DNA of 64,000 nucleotides from Ilex aquifolium (lineage: Eukaryota > Streptophyta > Magnoliopsida > Aquifoliales > Aquifoliaceae): contig OX637398.1 of NCBI GenBank assembly GCA_951799425.1, forward strand, positions 1,984,001 through 2,048,000, in the 5' to 3' direction. The notes beneath the pieces are model-generated. The model ran no database searches, had not been told where the DNA came from, and saw nothing but the letters and a program-made list of their open reading frames with translations. This document shows, piece by piece, positions 33,110 to 45,028 of this stretch (position 1 is the first letter of the stretch; the number at the start of each line of letters is the position of its first letter). A program made the position numbers and the translations under genes.

Positions 33110-35058
33110 AAAAAAAATACAATAAAAATTAAAAGAATATGAATATCTAACGATTAAGATTGATTTAATTTTTATTTATTTTAATTTAATAATAAAAAAT
33201 TTATCCCAAAATTATTTTTTTGCTAAAAAACATCATATTTTCTACGTGACTCCAATTTCCTACAATCCAATCAACACAATCTTCAATGTCAAATCTCTTC
33301 ATTAATTCATACTTACTTCTCTCTCTTTTCTCTTCTATATTTATCATTTTATCTTTTTTTATTTAATTTTAAATTATGTAATTTAAAACTAAATAAATTA
33401 TTATTTAAAATATAAATATTATATAATAAATACTTAATTTTTAAAATTATAAAATATTTTTAAACACGAGATTATTATTAGTATAGTCTTTAAAAATGTT
33501 GGGCCACACTTGCTTAATAAGTGTCGGTCCATCTTGACGTCTGGTCTAAATTACAATTTTACCCACTGGGAGGGGTGAAGTTCATTATTAGAACTAGGAC
33601 TAGACTTATTAAACAATTTCAGGCTTCGTTATGATTTGATCAATGTCTGTTATTTAATTCTTCAAATTGTCACTAATTTGAACAAAAAGCAAAAAATTGA
33701 CTTTCGACTCAATTTAGTTTTTAGTCCATTTGATCACCAAAGTTCATAAGTCTTAATCAAAGAAAAATTAAATGGACGTTAAAAACGACTCAAGCTCATA
33801 TGAACACGTATTCATACTGAAAGCACACACAATTATTATCCTGGCGCTCGGCTTTTAAAAATGATCCCTTCATTTCATCAGAGGGGAGTCATCCTACACA
33901 TGAAAACCAATGATCAATTAATTAAATCAAATGAACTCAGCAGAACCATTTGACAGTTAAGGGAGAAAAGCAAAAGGTTGACTTGACTAGGCGAGCGAGT
34001 GGTTAGATGGTCCGTTTCAAGAAAGTCAAATTTCGTCATTTGCCAAAACTCGAATGAATATGCACGCATTAGGTTTTTACGATACCGATACTGCAATGAT
34101 CGCTTAATAATCGAGGTGACTGTTATAAGTCCGATGAAGGAGGTGAGTCCATACCAGTGAATTGGGGATTCGTGTATGAGTGAAAAACTCCTTTCATGTC
34201 TCAGTGAAAAAAAAAAAAAAAAACAAACTATCCTTTAATTTTGTGTATTCTAACAGAAACATCTCTCTAACTAATTACAGGAAATTCCCTCCAACTTTTC
34301 AACAATAATATAGAAGCCACATAACAATACTTGTTCTGCCGATAAATATCCTTCCCACACTGCACAATGTCAGTAATGTTTTCAAATAACTCCCGTGATA
34401 GTTCAAGTGATAAACTGAAGAATTTATTCTTTATGAATATCTTAGTTCAGACGTAGATGATCTACCTTTAATTGGTTCGAAGAAAAGATAAATCAAAATG
34501 CACATAAATTAATTCGAATATTTCTGACCGTTGAATGAAACAAAAAAATAATATTTTAAAACCTAATCACGAGTGTTTATTAGTACCTAATAAATATTGC
34601 CTTCAACACTCACCAGGCACCCAAATGTGGGTCCCAATCTTTCAAGGTCACTCACCAGCTCACCAACCCAACCATACCTGTAAAATGATCTCAAACCATC
34701 AATAATTTTATCTCTTAATAATAATAATTAATAAAAAAATTATAATATTTCCTTTTTGGGGATATGCTATTTTTATTCATCCTAAATGATTAGTTGATAG
34801 AGGTACGAAACCATTTATAGTCCTCAACAATTATTGAATGGAGAGTTTAATTCTTGTAAAAGCAAAATCCACTGCGGGTCCCAATGATTCGCGTGCTTGA
34901 TTTATTAGTTCTGACTTTTATTAATAAAATGTAAATTAAATAATACCATCCAACTCAGAGAATAATTATATTAAAAAAGGCAACTTGTCCACTTCTTGAT
35001 CATAGTAAATATTAATCCCCAATAAAACTGTTTAGGAATATTGGCATCATCTTTTTAG
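33110..35058. other. AT-rich spacer, no gene recognised
   Basis: No coding frame with family resemblance; homopolymer A run near 34208. Nothing further can be supported. Confidence 0.4.
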
Positions 35059-35059
35059 A

Positions 35060-35395
35060 GTAAATTTCATAAATACCCCAAAACTATGACCTTTATTTTA
35101 AAATGATCCTTAAATTTTCATTTGTCTCAATTTATCTCTTGAATTATGTAATTAGTTTTAATTAACACTTTTAGTTAATTTTAGAAGTTAAATGACACGG
35201 ATTCAAATATGTGAAATGCATGTGGGTGGGTGTTAGTTGGGGGTTTGAATCTATATCTTTTAATATCTTAAATTAATTGGAAGGTGTCAATTGAAACCAA
35301 TTACATAGTTGAAGGGGGGTAAATTGGAACAAACAAAATTTCAAGACACATTTTAAAACAAAGACCATAGTCTAAGGGGCATATATGAAATTTAC
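35060..35395. mobile_element. 336-bp long-TIR MITE
   Basis: The left arm from GTAAATTTCATAAATACCCC and the right arm ending GGGGCATATATGAAATTTAC are imperfect reverse complements for about 115 bp, sharing ATGTAATTGGTTTCAATT-type and TTTTAAAA blocks. The spacer between the arms is about 100 bp. No clear target duplication was found, so the superfamily is not assigned. Confidence 0.6.
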
Positions 35396-35706
35396 GTTAT
35401 TATATAATAAGAGATCTCAATTCAAGTTCAATGAATTGAGTGATAAATGGAGAATTGAATGTCTTTATCTTTTTTTAATGGTGCCGACAGAGAGGATTAC
35501 AGTTGACAACGATGGTTTATAGAAGAGAGAAGGTTAACTGTTTCGGTTTGCCTAAGCTAAGCTATTAATTTCAAATCTCAACCAGAGATTAGAGATATAT
35601 ATATATAATTTGATTCCTGAATGTAGCTCTCCAACTCTGATAGCCATCAACCAAACCAAATAAATCAGCTTAGCTACTGGCCTAACTCAATCAACAAAGA
35701 GATTGA

Positions 35707-35732
35707 CAGACAGACAGACAGACAGACAGACC
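35707..35732. repeat. (GACA)n microsatellite
   Basis: Six to seven consecutive GACA units in an otherwise unstructured spacer. Confidence 0.9.
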
Positions 35733-37025
35733 CAAGGAGAGATTTTCGCGTGATAGATCTAAATAAAGTACTCTTTATTGAGTTGATGTATTTTTGGACA
35801 TAATAAGTTGCAGATAAAAAGTCTTAAGGTTCGATGCTTTACACACCTCCTAAGAGTCGGTCATTCTTGAACTTCAGGATGCATGTCTTTAAACTAGTTT
35901 GAGTTACGCTGACCAACTAAGAGCTTGAGAAAGTAGTCGGAGTAAGCCTGAATATTCTGTAGCAAAAAAAAAAAAAAATTTTGCAAATATATTTCATAAA
36001 ATAAACTTCTAACCTAATTCAAAGTGTTCGACCTTTGTATGGTTACAACAGGTTGTACAGTTCTTGCTTGTCTGTGGTTTGTCTAATGATTATAAGAGCT
36101 CGTTCATGTCCACGCACCTTGTGGTCTAAGTATGGCTTTGTACTGCTATAAGGCTGGTGGGGGAGGTGGATACGGCGGTGTTGTTTTTGGGGAACGTGTA
36201 GGAGGAGTGGCCGGCATTGATGTTCTTCGCCAGCTATCTTTTTTGAGGAAGGTGATCAGAGTACTGCGATGATGAAACAGCGGCTTCGTTGTTTGGGACT
36301 TAAAGACACTTCGGAGCCAAAAAATTCTGCCCTTTATTGCTTGCTAGGAATTGTACGTTGACGCATTGATAAAATTGTTTACCTTGGTGTGGCACGGATC
36401 CAGGATTGGGGTTTAAGGGGCAAATTCTTCCGAGAAAGTTCGAAGATATCTAGGAGAATAGAATAAGGTATGGGGGACGATTTTTTGGTCCTTACGCCAA
36501 ATTAAGAGATTTTCCAAGTTTAATCGTATTCATATTCAAAAAAAAAAAAAATTTGTTGTATATATACTCAAACGAGAATTTATGATAACTGATAATGCAC
36601 AAATTGGTCTTATGCACCATTTGTCAAATGATTGATAATTAATGCAATAATTAAGTAGAGAGAGTAACTTGAGTGAGACAAAGATTTAAAGTAATTCGGG
36701 CAACGTGACATACGTCCACTATGAAGGGCTAAGGTCGCCTGGGTATTTTATTACTTCAAGGAGTCTAGGAGAGGAAGGAAGATACAAGCTATGAGAGACA
36801 AGAGAGAGTGATAGTAGATGTGCTCAATTGTGTGATATGCCCTCAAATATTGGGGGGCTTACAATTTATAGTCGTCTTCAAACAGATTGAGACAACTTCT
36901 CAGTAACTAAAATGCTAATTTGATGAAGTTGACGCCATCTTCTCAACGGATGAGGTAGTTACGGCGCTTCCCATAAAATCCGGTTAAAAGATGACGTGGT
37001 GGTTAACTTCTTCCAAGGCCGCGTG

Positions 37026-37205
37026 GATGAGACTCTTGGATGACCCTTACTCCAAGGTGGCTTAAATGAGGTTCTTGGATGACCCTTACTCCAAGGTGGC
37101 TAGGATGAGGTTATTGGGATGACTCTTACTCCAAAGTAGCTAAGATGAGCCTCTTGGGATGACCCTTACTCCAAGGTAACTTAGATGAGGCTCTTGAGAT
37201 GACCC
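37026..37205. repeat. 39-40-bp minisatellite, about 4.5 copies
   Basis: Units begin GATGAG and contain CTTGGGATGACCCTTACTCC. GATGAG (AATGAG in the second unit) recurs at 37026, 37065, 37104, 37144 and 37184. Copies differ by a few substitutions. The flanking sequence from about 36655 resembles a decayed LTR or its leader, and minisatellites of this type often sit inside retroelement LTRs, but no paired LTR is visible in the window. Confidence 0.85.
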
Positions 37206-37856
37206 TACCTATCCCTTGGTGATGTAGTCCCTTGAACCCTGATGAGCTTGACAGGACGTGAACCTCTTTTGGGCTAAACTCATTAAATCTTGTCTAGTTA
37301 AATTCTTTATTCAAATTAAACTTGTAACATGAATTGGATCATTGGGCCTGGCCCATCAATAACTATCCAATGTCAATATGGAACTGCTAACTGCCAAGTC
37401 ATAGCAACTAGCCATCAACATGTTCGTGTGCTTCTCTCAAAGTCTATTCATATCAAATAATGTATCATAAACTTAAGACATATTTAGTAATATGTCCAGC
37501 CAGATATCATATTCTTATTACATTTTGTTCTCTCTCATTCTTAAAAATGTATTTTGAGATACGATTATTAAAATCTCTTCTAAACCTACTACAAACAAAC
37601 TTCACCTCATGGCATGACCATCCTCATTGTTAATGTCAATGAGCCATTTCTAGAAGTGCTTGGGTTACATATGGTCTAATTAAAGGGATGGAAAAGTAAT
37701 TTGCCAGATGTACCATCGATAATTGAATGACAATGAAACAAAGGGGAAATATGTACATGCATTCCAAGAGTATACACAGGTCTTAATTATTAATTGAATG
37801 TAAAAAATTGAATGTAGCATGCATGTTCAAGTATGAAAATACCATAAATTGTAGAA

Positions 37857-39648
37857 TTAAAACAATTTCAAGAAGGGCGGAACAGAAAAACAATTAGAGA
37901 CATCACCGGTCTTGAGTTCATGATTGTCTGACACATGTTCAATTATTGATTGTGTTGCATCCTTCAATGATGACTCCGAACTGAACACAAAAATTCATTC
38001 AAAGATATATTAGTCATAATTGGTTACAACAAAACTACATGTAATTCCTACTCTAAATTGCATGTAGCATGAAAAACAAAATTAAACTTCTATAATAATA
38101 TATACAAAACAAAAAACAAAAGTCCCATCCAGGGGCAATCCGACCCAAGTTCAGGCTCTAGGAGAAAATGTTAGATTAGATCCATGACAATATAATATAG
38201 TAATATAGATGAGACGAATTAATTATTCAAATATTAATATTATTTATTTTAAAATATTTTTCTTATTTTTGATATGCGAGAATACAAATTCAGCTTTTAC
38301 ATTCAAGTTTTTCGTATATAATTCGATTAATTGAAGTTGAATTTGTAGACCAAAATATAACATAATCTTCTATCAATTAAAAATATAAAGAAAAAGAATT
38401 AAAACTTGTTAATATAGCAAAATAATTTTTTAAATGATGAATGTTAATATGATTTTGAGTAGTAAGCAACTCCACCCCCCACTTTAATTTTTAACTATTT
38501 TGTGTTTGTTTGTTGTGTGTTGTAAAACAAAATAATTAAGTAAATACTCCGACACAGACGAAAAAGCCTCGAATTTAATGTAAGACTTGGTTTTTTGCCT
38601 TTTGATTAATTGGTTCTTGTAAATAAAAACTTTCACCTATTTATAGGCCTTTCGTCTTACTATAGTGTCTCTAGAATCATCTATGCAAATATCTAGCTTT
38701 TTAATATGTATAAAAACATTTTAGGTTTCTTTTATATTTCTTCTTATATTCCTTATATATTTTAGAATTTTCTTTGAAGAAAGTTTAAATAAGAAACTCT
38801 TTTTAGGATCCTCTAGAATATTATTTCAATGGGTTTTAAAATTAAAGAACTCATCATAAGGTTGTTTGGAATTTTCAAGAAAATGGGACATGACAAAAGT
38901 CTCACTTAATGTAAGGTATTGTGTATTAAGATAACTTATCTTTTCAGTATTGAGATAAAAAATAGATAAGATGGAAAAAAAATAAAAAAGTATTCATTTA
39001 GTTGCTCCGTATCAGAATTGACTCAATTTATACTCTTTTCCATTTATAAACTTGCATAGTCAAATTTGTACTATATATAAATCGTGTTTAGCAGATTTAT
39101 TTCTTGTTTAATTAGATTTATGTTGACTCATTTATTTAAGATACCTATCAAGTTCATTTGTTTATCACTAGTATCTACTAATGTTAAACACAAGTTCGTT
39201 ATTTTCGTATCGTTTTCTTATTGAGTTCGCACTTTGTACCTAAAATTGCCTTAAAATTAGAGACCCTAAATTTTTTTTAAGCGATTCTAAATTTTTTTTT
39301 GGGCCTCAAATATGTGTTAAATTGGGGCTGAACCCATCGTTTCTTTTTTTTTTTTTTTGGCATAAGAAAAAAAGGTTAAATTATACTATAACTATATATG
39401 TTTTCATATTGTCCTTCAATTATCATATTTCTCATATTTAATCTATAATTATAGTTCTTAATTTCATACTCCTAATTACAAATTAATATCTTACTTTTCC
39501 CTAAACTACGTAATTTTGTTTGACTTTATTCAAAAATATAACGACTCAATGATATTTTTGGTCCAAACCACTACAACATTTGACTTTTTTTTTTTTATAA
39601 TATGCATTCAATTCAAGTAGCTAGGTGACGGTATAATATGGAAAACTA

Positions 39649-39683
<35 letters not shown>

Positions 39684-41119
39684 TAATAATAATAAATGAG
39701 ATAAAATGAACTTGGGGATTTTACTTAATTTAAAGATGAAATTATGTAACGGTCTGTTTGGTTAGGAAGAACATAATGATGAAAAGTGAAGTGAAAGAAA
39801 AGAAAAAGATAGAAAATATATTTTCATGCATATATTTGATTAGCATGAAAAACTTGCGAGAAAATTTTAAAAAAAATTCATTCTATTATTTGAAAGAAAT
39901 AAAAATGACAAGAATTTTTTTTAAATTGTCTAAATTACTCCTAATTATATTAAATCAATCTAAAGAAGAAAATAATATGTATTATAATTGAAAGTTAAAT
40001 TTTTTTTTAAAAAAAGTAGCTTGTAACCTAATTATGGTACAAGAACGAAAGTCTTTGAGACAAATTATATGATTAACCAAATTCATATCAAGATTTTTTA
40101 AAATTAATAACCAATAAAATATTTTAAGATAAATAAAGGTAAAATGAGAGGTTAGTTATAGATCACAACTTTCTAACATTTTCTTGTGTTTTTTATCAAA
40201 AAAAAAAAAGTTGATTAGTTGTGAGAAAATTCAACATATAAGAAAATTATTATTTTCGTCGTTTTCTATTTCATGCTAACCAAAAACATTGTATTTTTTT
40301 ATCCCACTAAAAAAAGGACTGGGAAAAATAGAGAATATATATATACCTCGACTCACAGGCTTCTTTGGATTCAATGTAAGATTGTCTATCATCAGCAATT
40401 GTATCAACAGCAGGCATTCCATCATAATCTCGAGAAATTCCTGTTTCTTGTTTAGACCGAAATGCATGTGAATTTGCAACCCATTGAGCTTGAATGTCTG
40501 CCAAATTGTTCTGCATCATTTGATCTTCATAATAAGGTTCCATAACCAAGAAATTAGGTCTACTACTACTACCCATAATATTATCACTCAATTCAACATA
40601 AACACCATCATTCTCGTTTGTCAGAAAATCATTCATCGCAACTGGCATTTCATTGCCTGCAGAATAATGTTGAAAAACCGGCATGGCGTCTGTACCGGTC
40701 GGATTAAGGCCTAGTTGTAACTCCGACGACGGAGAAAAATGTGGACTGGAAGGGTTTTGGGTGTAGCATTTTTCTCTGCAGATTGCGAGCTGTGCATGAA
40801 CATATTGAAGCTCTTCAATTGCTTGACGCAACTGATAATGAAGCTGACGTATGATTCCACAGCACCCATGAACTGGAAACTTCTCTCGCATATTGGACTC
40901 ATATATGATAGATTTCATAGCCTCCTCTTTGTGTTCATCATCATTCAATTGCCTTAGAATCTTCATGATGTTGCAGACACCATAAAGCCGGTGAGCGTTT
41001 TGGAACATCTTCGGGTGGTTAGCCGGAAAATATGGAGCCAAGGCACACTCCGGTGAGCATCTCCGGCGTTGATACTTACATGCAGCACAAGCTTGACTTG
41101 TGCCACCTTTTACTGTCAT
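37857..41119 (-). CDS. LBD27: LOB-domain protein, LBD27 type
   Basis: Two exons: 40347-41119 (ATG at 41117-41119) and 37857-37980 (TAA at 37857-37859), joined across a 2,366-bp GT-AG intron in phase 2, giving 298 residues. The LOB domain starts MTVKGGTSQACAACKYQRRR; its zinc-finger-like C-X2-C-X6-C-X3-C is CAACKYQRRRCSPEC. FQNAHRLYGVCNIMKIL replaces the usual GAS block, and SIIYESNMREKFPVHGCCGII with LRQAIEELQYVHAQL complete the domain. NAHRL(Y/F)GV plus ESNMRE(K/R)(F/Y)PVHG is the LBD27/SIDECAR POLLEN signature, a class needed for microspore asymmetric division in Arabidopsis. Exon 2 encodes SSESSLKDATQSIIEHVS and a short tail; this C-terminal block resembles LBD27 ends and supports the distant exon. 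An ORF running through the donor (to 40307) gives a non-family tail and was rejected. The intron holds a MITE and an (AAT)n run. Confidence 0.85.
39653..39695. repeat. (AAT)n microsatellite in the LBD27-like intron
   Basis: About fourteen AAT units with one ATG interruption (ATGATAATAAT). Confidence 0.9.
39751..40287. mobile_element. AT-rich TIR element, copy 2, in the LBD27-like intron
   Basis: Begins GGTCTGTTTGGTTAGGAAGA and ends TTTCATGCTAACCAAAAACA. It aligns along its full length with 17780-18331 and is clearly the same family. It lies 60 bp from the exon 1 donor, so the host intron tolerated an insertion very close to a splice site. Confidence 0.65.
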
Positions 41120-43340
41120 TTTTTCGGCTCAAGATCTAGTACTTAGAATGCAACCACCAGTGAGAGATTATCGTCATACTAGTTATGGGAAATAGTAGCA
41201 GCATTAACATGAGCTGATAGGAGGATGAAAATGGTTCCCAATATAATGTTATTTTCATCGATTTTTCTCAAGAATTTTTGTTTACGAGACTAGACGCAAA
41301 TATAATCAGTGAATATTTAATGTGACTTACTAATTCAACGACTAAATATGAAATCGATAAGCAAAATTGATTTTAAAAAAAGTAGTCAATGAAATCTTGT
41401 TGTTCATCATCAGTTCACAACACGTAAGGTTTGTTAGGATCGGAAAGACTTGGTAAATATTTTGAAATTCCGATTCTAATGGAGGATTTGTTTGGGCTTT
41501 GAAGTAACTGATTAGTAGTGAAGTAGTACGGAAGCAATGTTGTGGGGAAGAGCTTAGTTAACCAATCACAGTTGGCCACGTGTATTGTGGGTTTGTTGAT
41601 AAGGGGTTTTTGGTCATTTTCATTGGTGTTTGTTTTAGAAAGATGACGAAAAAGCCCCCCTTAAGCTGTGATTGTGAAGTAGGTAAACACTATACGGTGT
41701 GTACTGAAGCCACAACACAAATACTTGGACCGTTTCAGAGTAGGTTGCCTTGCACGAGTTGATAAAACGTTCCTCCTCGTATCTTCGAATTACAACGGCT
41801 ATATGAAAGCTGTTCGTCACACGCTAACGTTGACTTTTTTTTTTTTTGAATTTCTCAACTAACACTTATTTAGAATTTCTATATAAATTATTTCTACCAT
41901 TTTCTATCCTCTCTCTCTCACGCCTAGCAACAAACACAAGCAACTTCTCTTTTCAAATTATAGATTTGCCAAAAATTGGTTACGATAAGAAATTATAATT
42001 TTATGCATTTGTACTTGTATTTTCTTCCTACTATAATATATCAATCTTTTTTAGGATGCTGGTGATAGAATTAACCCCCTTTTTTGTTGTTTTTTGTTTG
42101 CATAAACTATGTATATTGACTTTTGGTCTTTTTGTATTCAATGAATTTTTTACCTAACAAATATATCGCATTCTTTCTATTTATTGGAGGAAAAAAAATT
42201 AAATCTTGTAGTTATAGTGTGCCCACTCTAGAAGAAATTACTGGCTCTGCCTCTAACTAAATACACTAGAATATAAAAATCCACCTAAATTGTTGATCTT
42301 ATCCGAATAACTTAATTAGAGATGTATTTTAATAGACAACATTGAAATTCAACTCATTTTATTGAACAATAATTTTATTTTATTATATATTATATATAAT
42401 TTAAAGTCAAATATTCAGCGGAAAATACTATTGTATAATTAAATTCGAATAAAAATTCCATCAAAAATTCTAAACTAATCAAATTTGGGACCAAATCTAT
42501 AGTCCAAATAATATGTTAGAGTATTTTAATAAAAAAAGGAGCACTCTTAGGAGAAACGCAATCTCAAATCGATTAAATTACTAAAAGACCTCGAGTTTAT
42601 ATATTATATTAGTACTACCTAAACTAGTTAGTAAGTTAAGTGAGAACTTGAGACTCTCACGTGCACAAGAGTGAAAGGAGCACACGAGATACGAGTTTTT
42701 GAAATTTAAATATTTTAGAAATAACTATAGTACATCAACAGTTATCTTTACACTATATAATCTGATGTTTCAGGCCAAAAGTATATACTACTATTTTTAT
42801 CTTATTTTCTCTCTACATAAGTTCTCTGGGCATAATTGAATAGTGTCGTATGAAGCTTCTACTTCATTCAAATGTGCATAATAGAGTGAAGCTATAGTCA
42901 TTTAGGCAGAGTTATTGTATACTGGCTACAACGCTCTATTATTTACTGCACCATATTTTTTCTATAAAATGGAACAAATCGTTTTAAAAAAACGACATAG
43001 TCCATCTCTCACCTTACCATTTACTTTATTCTCGAATTCATATTTCCAATATAATGTGACAAAATCCAAATAACCACTCAAATATTATCGGACTTTTTTA
43101 TTTGTTAGAGTTAAGGAACTTGTATATCTTTTAGACCACAATTTTAACCCGAAAATAAAATCAGACTAACATGACTGAAATTCCATATATCAATAGACTT
43201 TGTCATAATCAATTGAGAACATTCTGGAACCAATATGGTAACCTCAAGAGACCGTGTGTAAGCTGTTTATATTCATTGCGCATACTTTGATTTGGTCATC
43301 CCGGTACCATTCTGTTGACGGAGAAGAAAGATTCTATACT
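41120..43340. other. LBD27-like upstream region and AT-rich spacer
   Basis: No ORF with family resemblance. The first several hundred bases are the likely LBD27-like promoter. Confidence 0.35.
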
Positions 43341-43345
43341 CCAAG

Positions 43346-43810
43346 GTGCTGTTTGGTAAAAGGTATGGAGGGCTCGATAAGATGGGTTTGGGAAAAATAG
43401 TTCAAAAGACCTTCAAATCTCATGTTTGTATGGAAAATTCAGCCTAGGATTTTCAAAACCGGCCCATAGTTTACCCGAAGATTAAACTCATGATCATGAA
43501 TTTCACCAAATCTAAGGAGAGGGTGAGTTTTGGAAGATGGGTAAGGGGTTAAAGATACAAAAGACAATTGTACCCCTTAACATAAGTATGAATTGAATTG
43601 ATCAAGGGTAAAATAGTCATTTATATGACCAATAGTTATTAATAATTATGATATATCCGTGAGTCTTACATGTGTATGTGTTGCATATCAAACATGTGTA
43701 TGAACCGAATTGAATGTTGAATCTCACCTTTGTAAAGAAGGGTTTGAGTTTGAAAGAATTTGGAAAAACTAATCCAAACCCCTCGTCAAAATCAACCAAA
43801 CAAGCCCTAA
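43346..43810. repeat. Possible TIR element (about 465 bp)
   Basis: The left side GGTGCTGTTTGGTAAAAGG and right side ATCAACCAAACAAGCCC share a short inverted repeat (GTTTGGT/ACCAAAC), and blocks reading ATGGGTTTGGG and CCAAACCCCTCGT oppose each other. No target duplication was found. Low confidence. Confidence 0.35.
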
Positions 43811-44204
43811 TAATTTTGAATTGGCGCAGCTATACCGTGTTTCTCAACATCCATGTCACCAAATTATTCAACCATTCAAGTTGCATATATTCCTTTAAAC
43901 TTGAATTTTACATTTACTCAAATTTAGTCCCAAACCTTTAATTTGAGTATTATTCATATCTAAATTTGAAACTCCAACTGAACTAAATTTTAGAATTCTT
44001 GGGTTTAATCGAGTTTAATTCTCAAATGGCACAAACACTAAAGATAGGAATTCAAACTAAATTCGATTTTCGGTCTTGAAAATCGAATATCTCAACTATA
44101 ATATTACTTAGAATTAATTTATTTTGAGATGCTTTTTTTCAATCAAGGATATTATTGACAAAAAATAAAGACCAAGTAATGTGTCACTATGATAATGGTA
44201 TTGA

Positions 44205-44660
44205 TGTAAGACAAGAATTAGAAATTATTCTTTATTTATTATTATTTTACCTTAATTTTAGGACTAATTTTTTTTGGATTAAGTTTTTTTTTTAGATTAA
44301 CATTGTTATTCTATTAGGAATAGTATTCCTAATTCTATTAAGCATCGTATTCCTTTAGTTTATTTGAAATAAGTTCTTTATTCTATTAGAATTAGAAGGA
44401 TTATGACTTTAGTACTATAAATAGAGTTATAAGCTTAGAATTGGAGCATCTTTTATTCAATATTATTGATTTTGTTCTCTTTAAGAGACTGTTTTTAACT
44501 CTGGTGCACCAGATTTCTTCAAGTATTGACGTTGATCATACTTTGAGTGACTTTTTTATCAATTTTTTGGATAAAAATAACTTTTATCGGTACCAAAAAA
44601 AAGTTGAAAAATGGGCAAATCCGAGAGTTTTTAAGAAAAAGACAATTTTTTTTTGAAAAC
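44205..44660 (+). repeat. Possible solo-LTR-like sequence
   Basis: Begins TGTAAGACAAG. It has a TATA-like CTATAAATAGAGTTATAAGC at about 44417-44436, followed by TTATTCAATATTATTGA and CTCTTTAAGAG, as in U3-R-U5 regions of plant LTRs. No partner LTR, primer-binding site or polypurine tract was identified. Confidence 0.3.
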
Positions 44661-45028
44661 ACAATACAATTTTAATAATTTTTTAACTTTAATTTTTTCA
44701 TTTCATTTTTTAAACTTTATTTTTAGACGTAACATCAGCTCTAAAGAGGCTTAATAGTAATACCTCAATTGCGACATGGTTTAAGTCAAAGGGGTTGGGA
44801 TTAATCCGTACAAGTTAGGCCCTTTATTATTCTTTTTTTTTTTTGACAGATCCCTTTATTATTCAATTATATAAGAATTGAAATAAATAAGCAAAAGCAT
44901 CTTGGAAACTTCCGGGTCAACCATCCAAGTCGTCGATCTGTGAAAGACTCCCTTTAAATCAACAAATTAAGCCAAGAGGAAGAAAACTAATAGCAAACAA
45001 CAAACAAAGCTTTTCATTACAGAAAAGC

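Noticed and set aside
40307-40346. Read-through C terminus of the LBD27-like protein
   Set aside because: It is a Tyr/Ile-rich tail translated from a TATATA stretch beyond a good GT donor. The distant exon supplies a family-like tail in phase.
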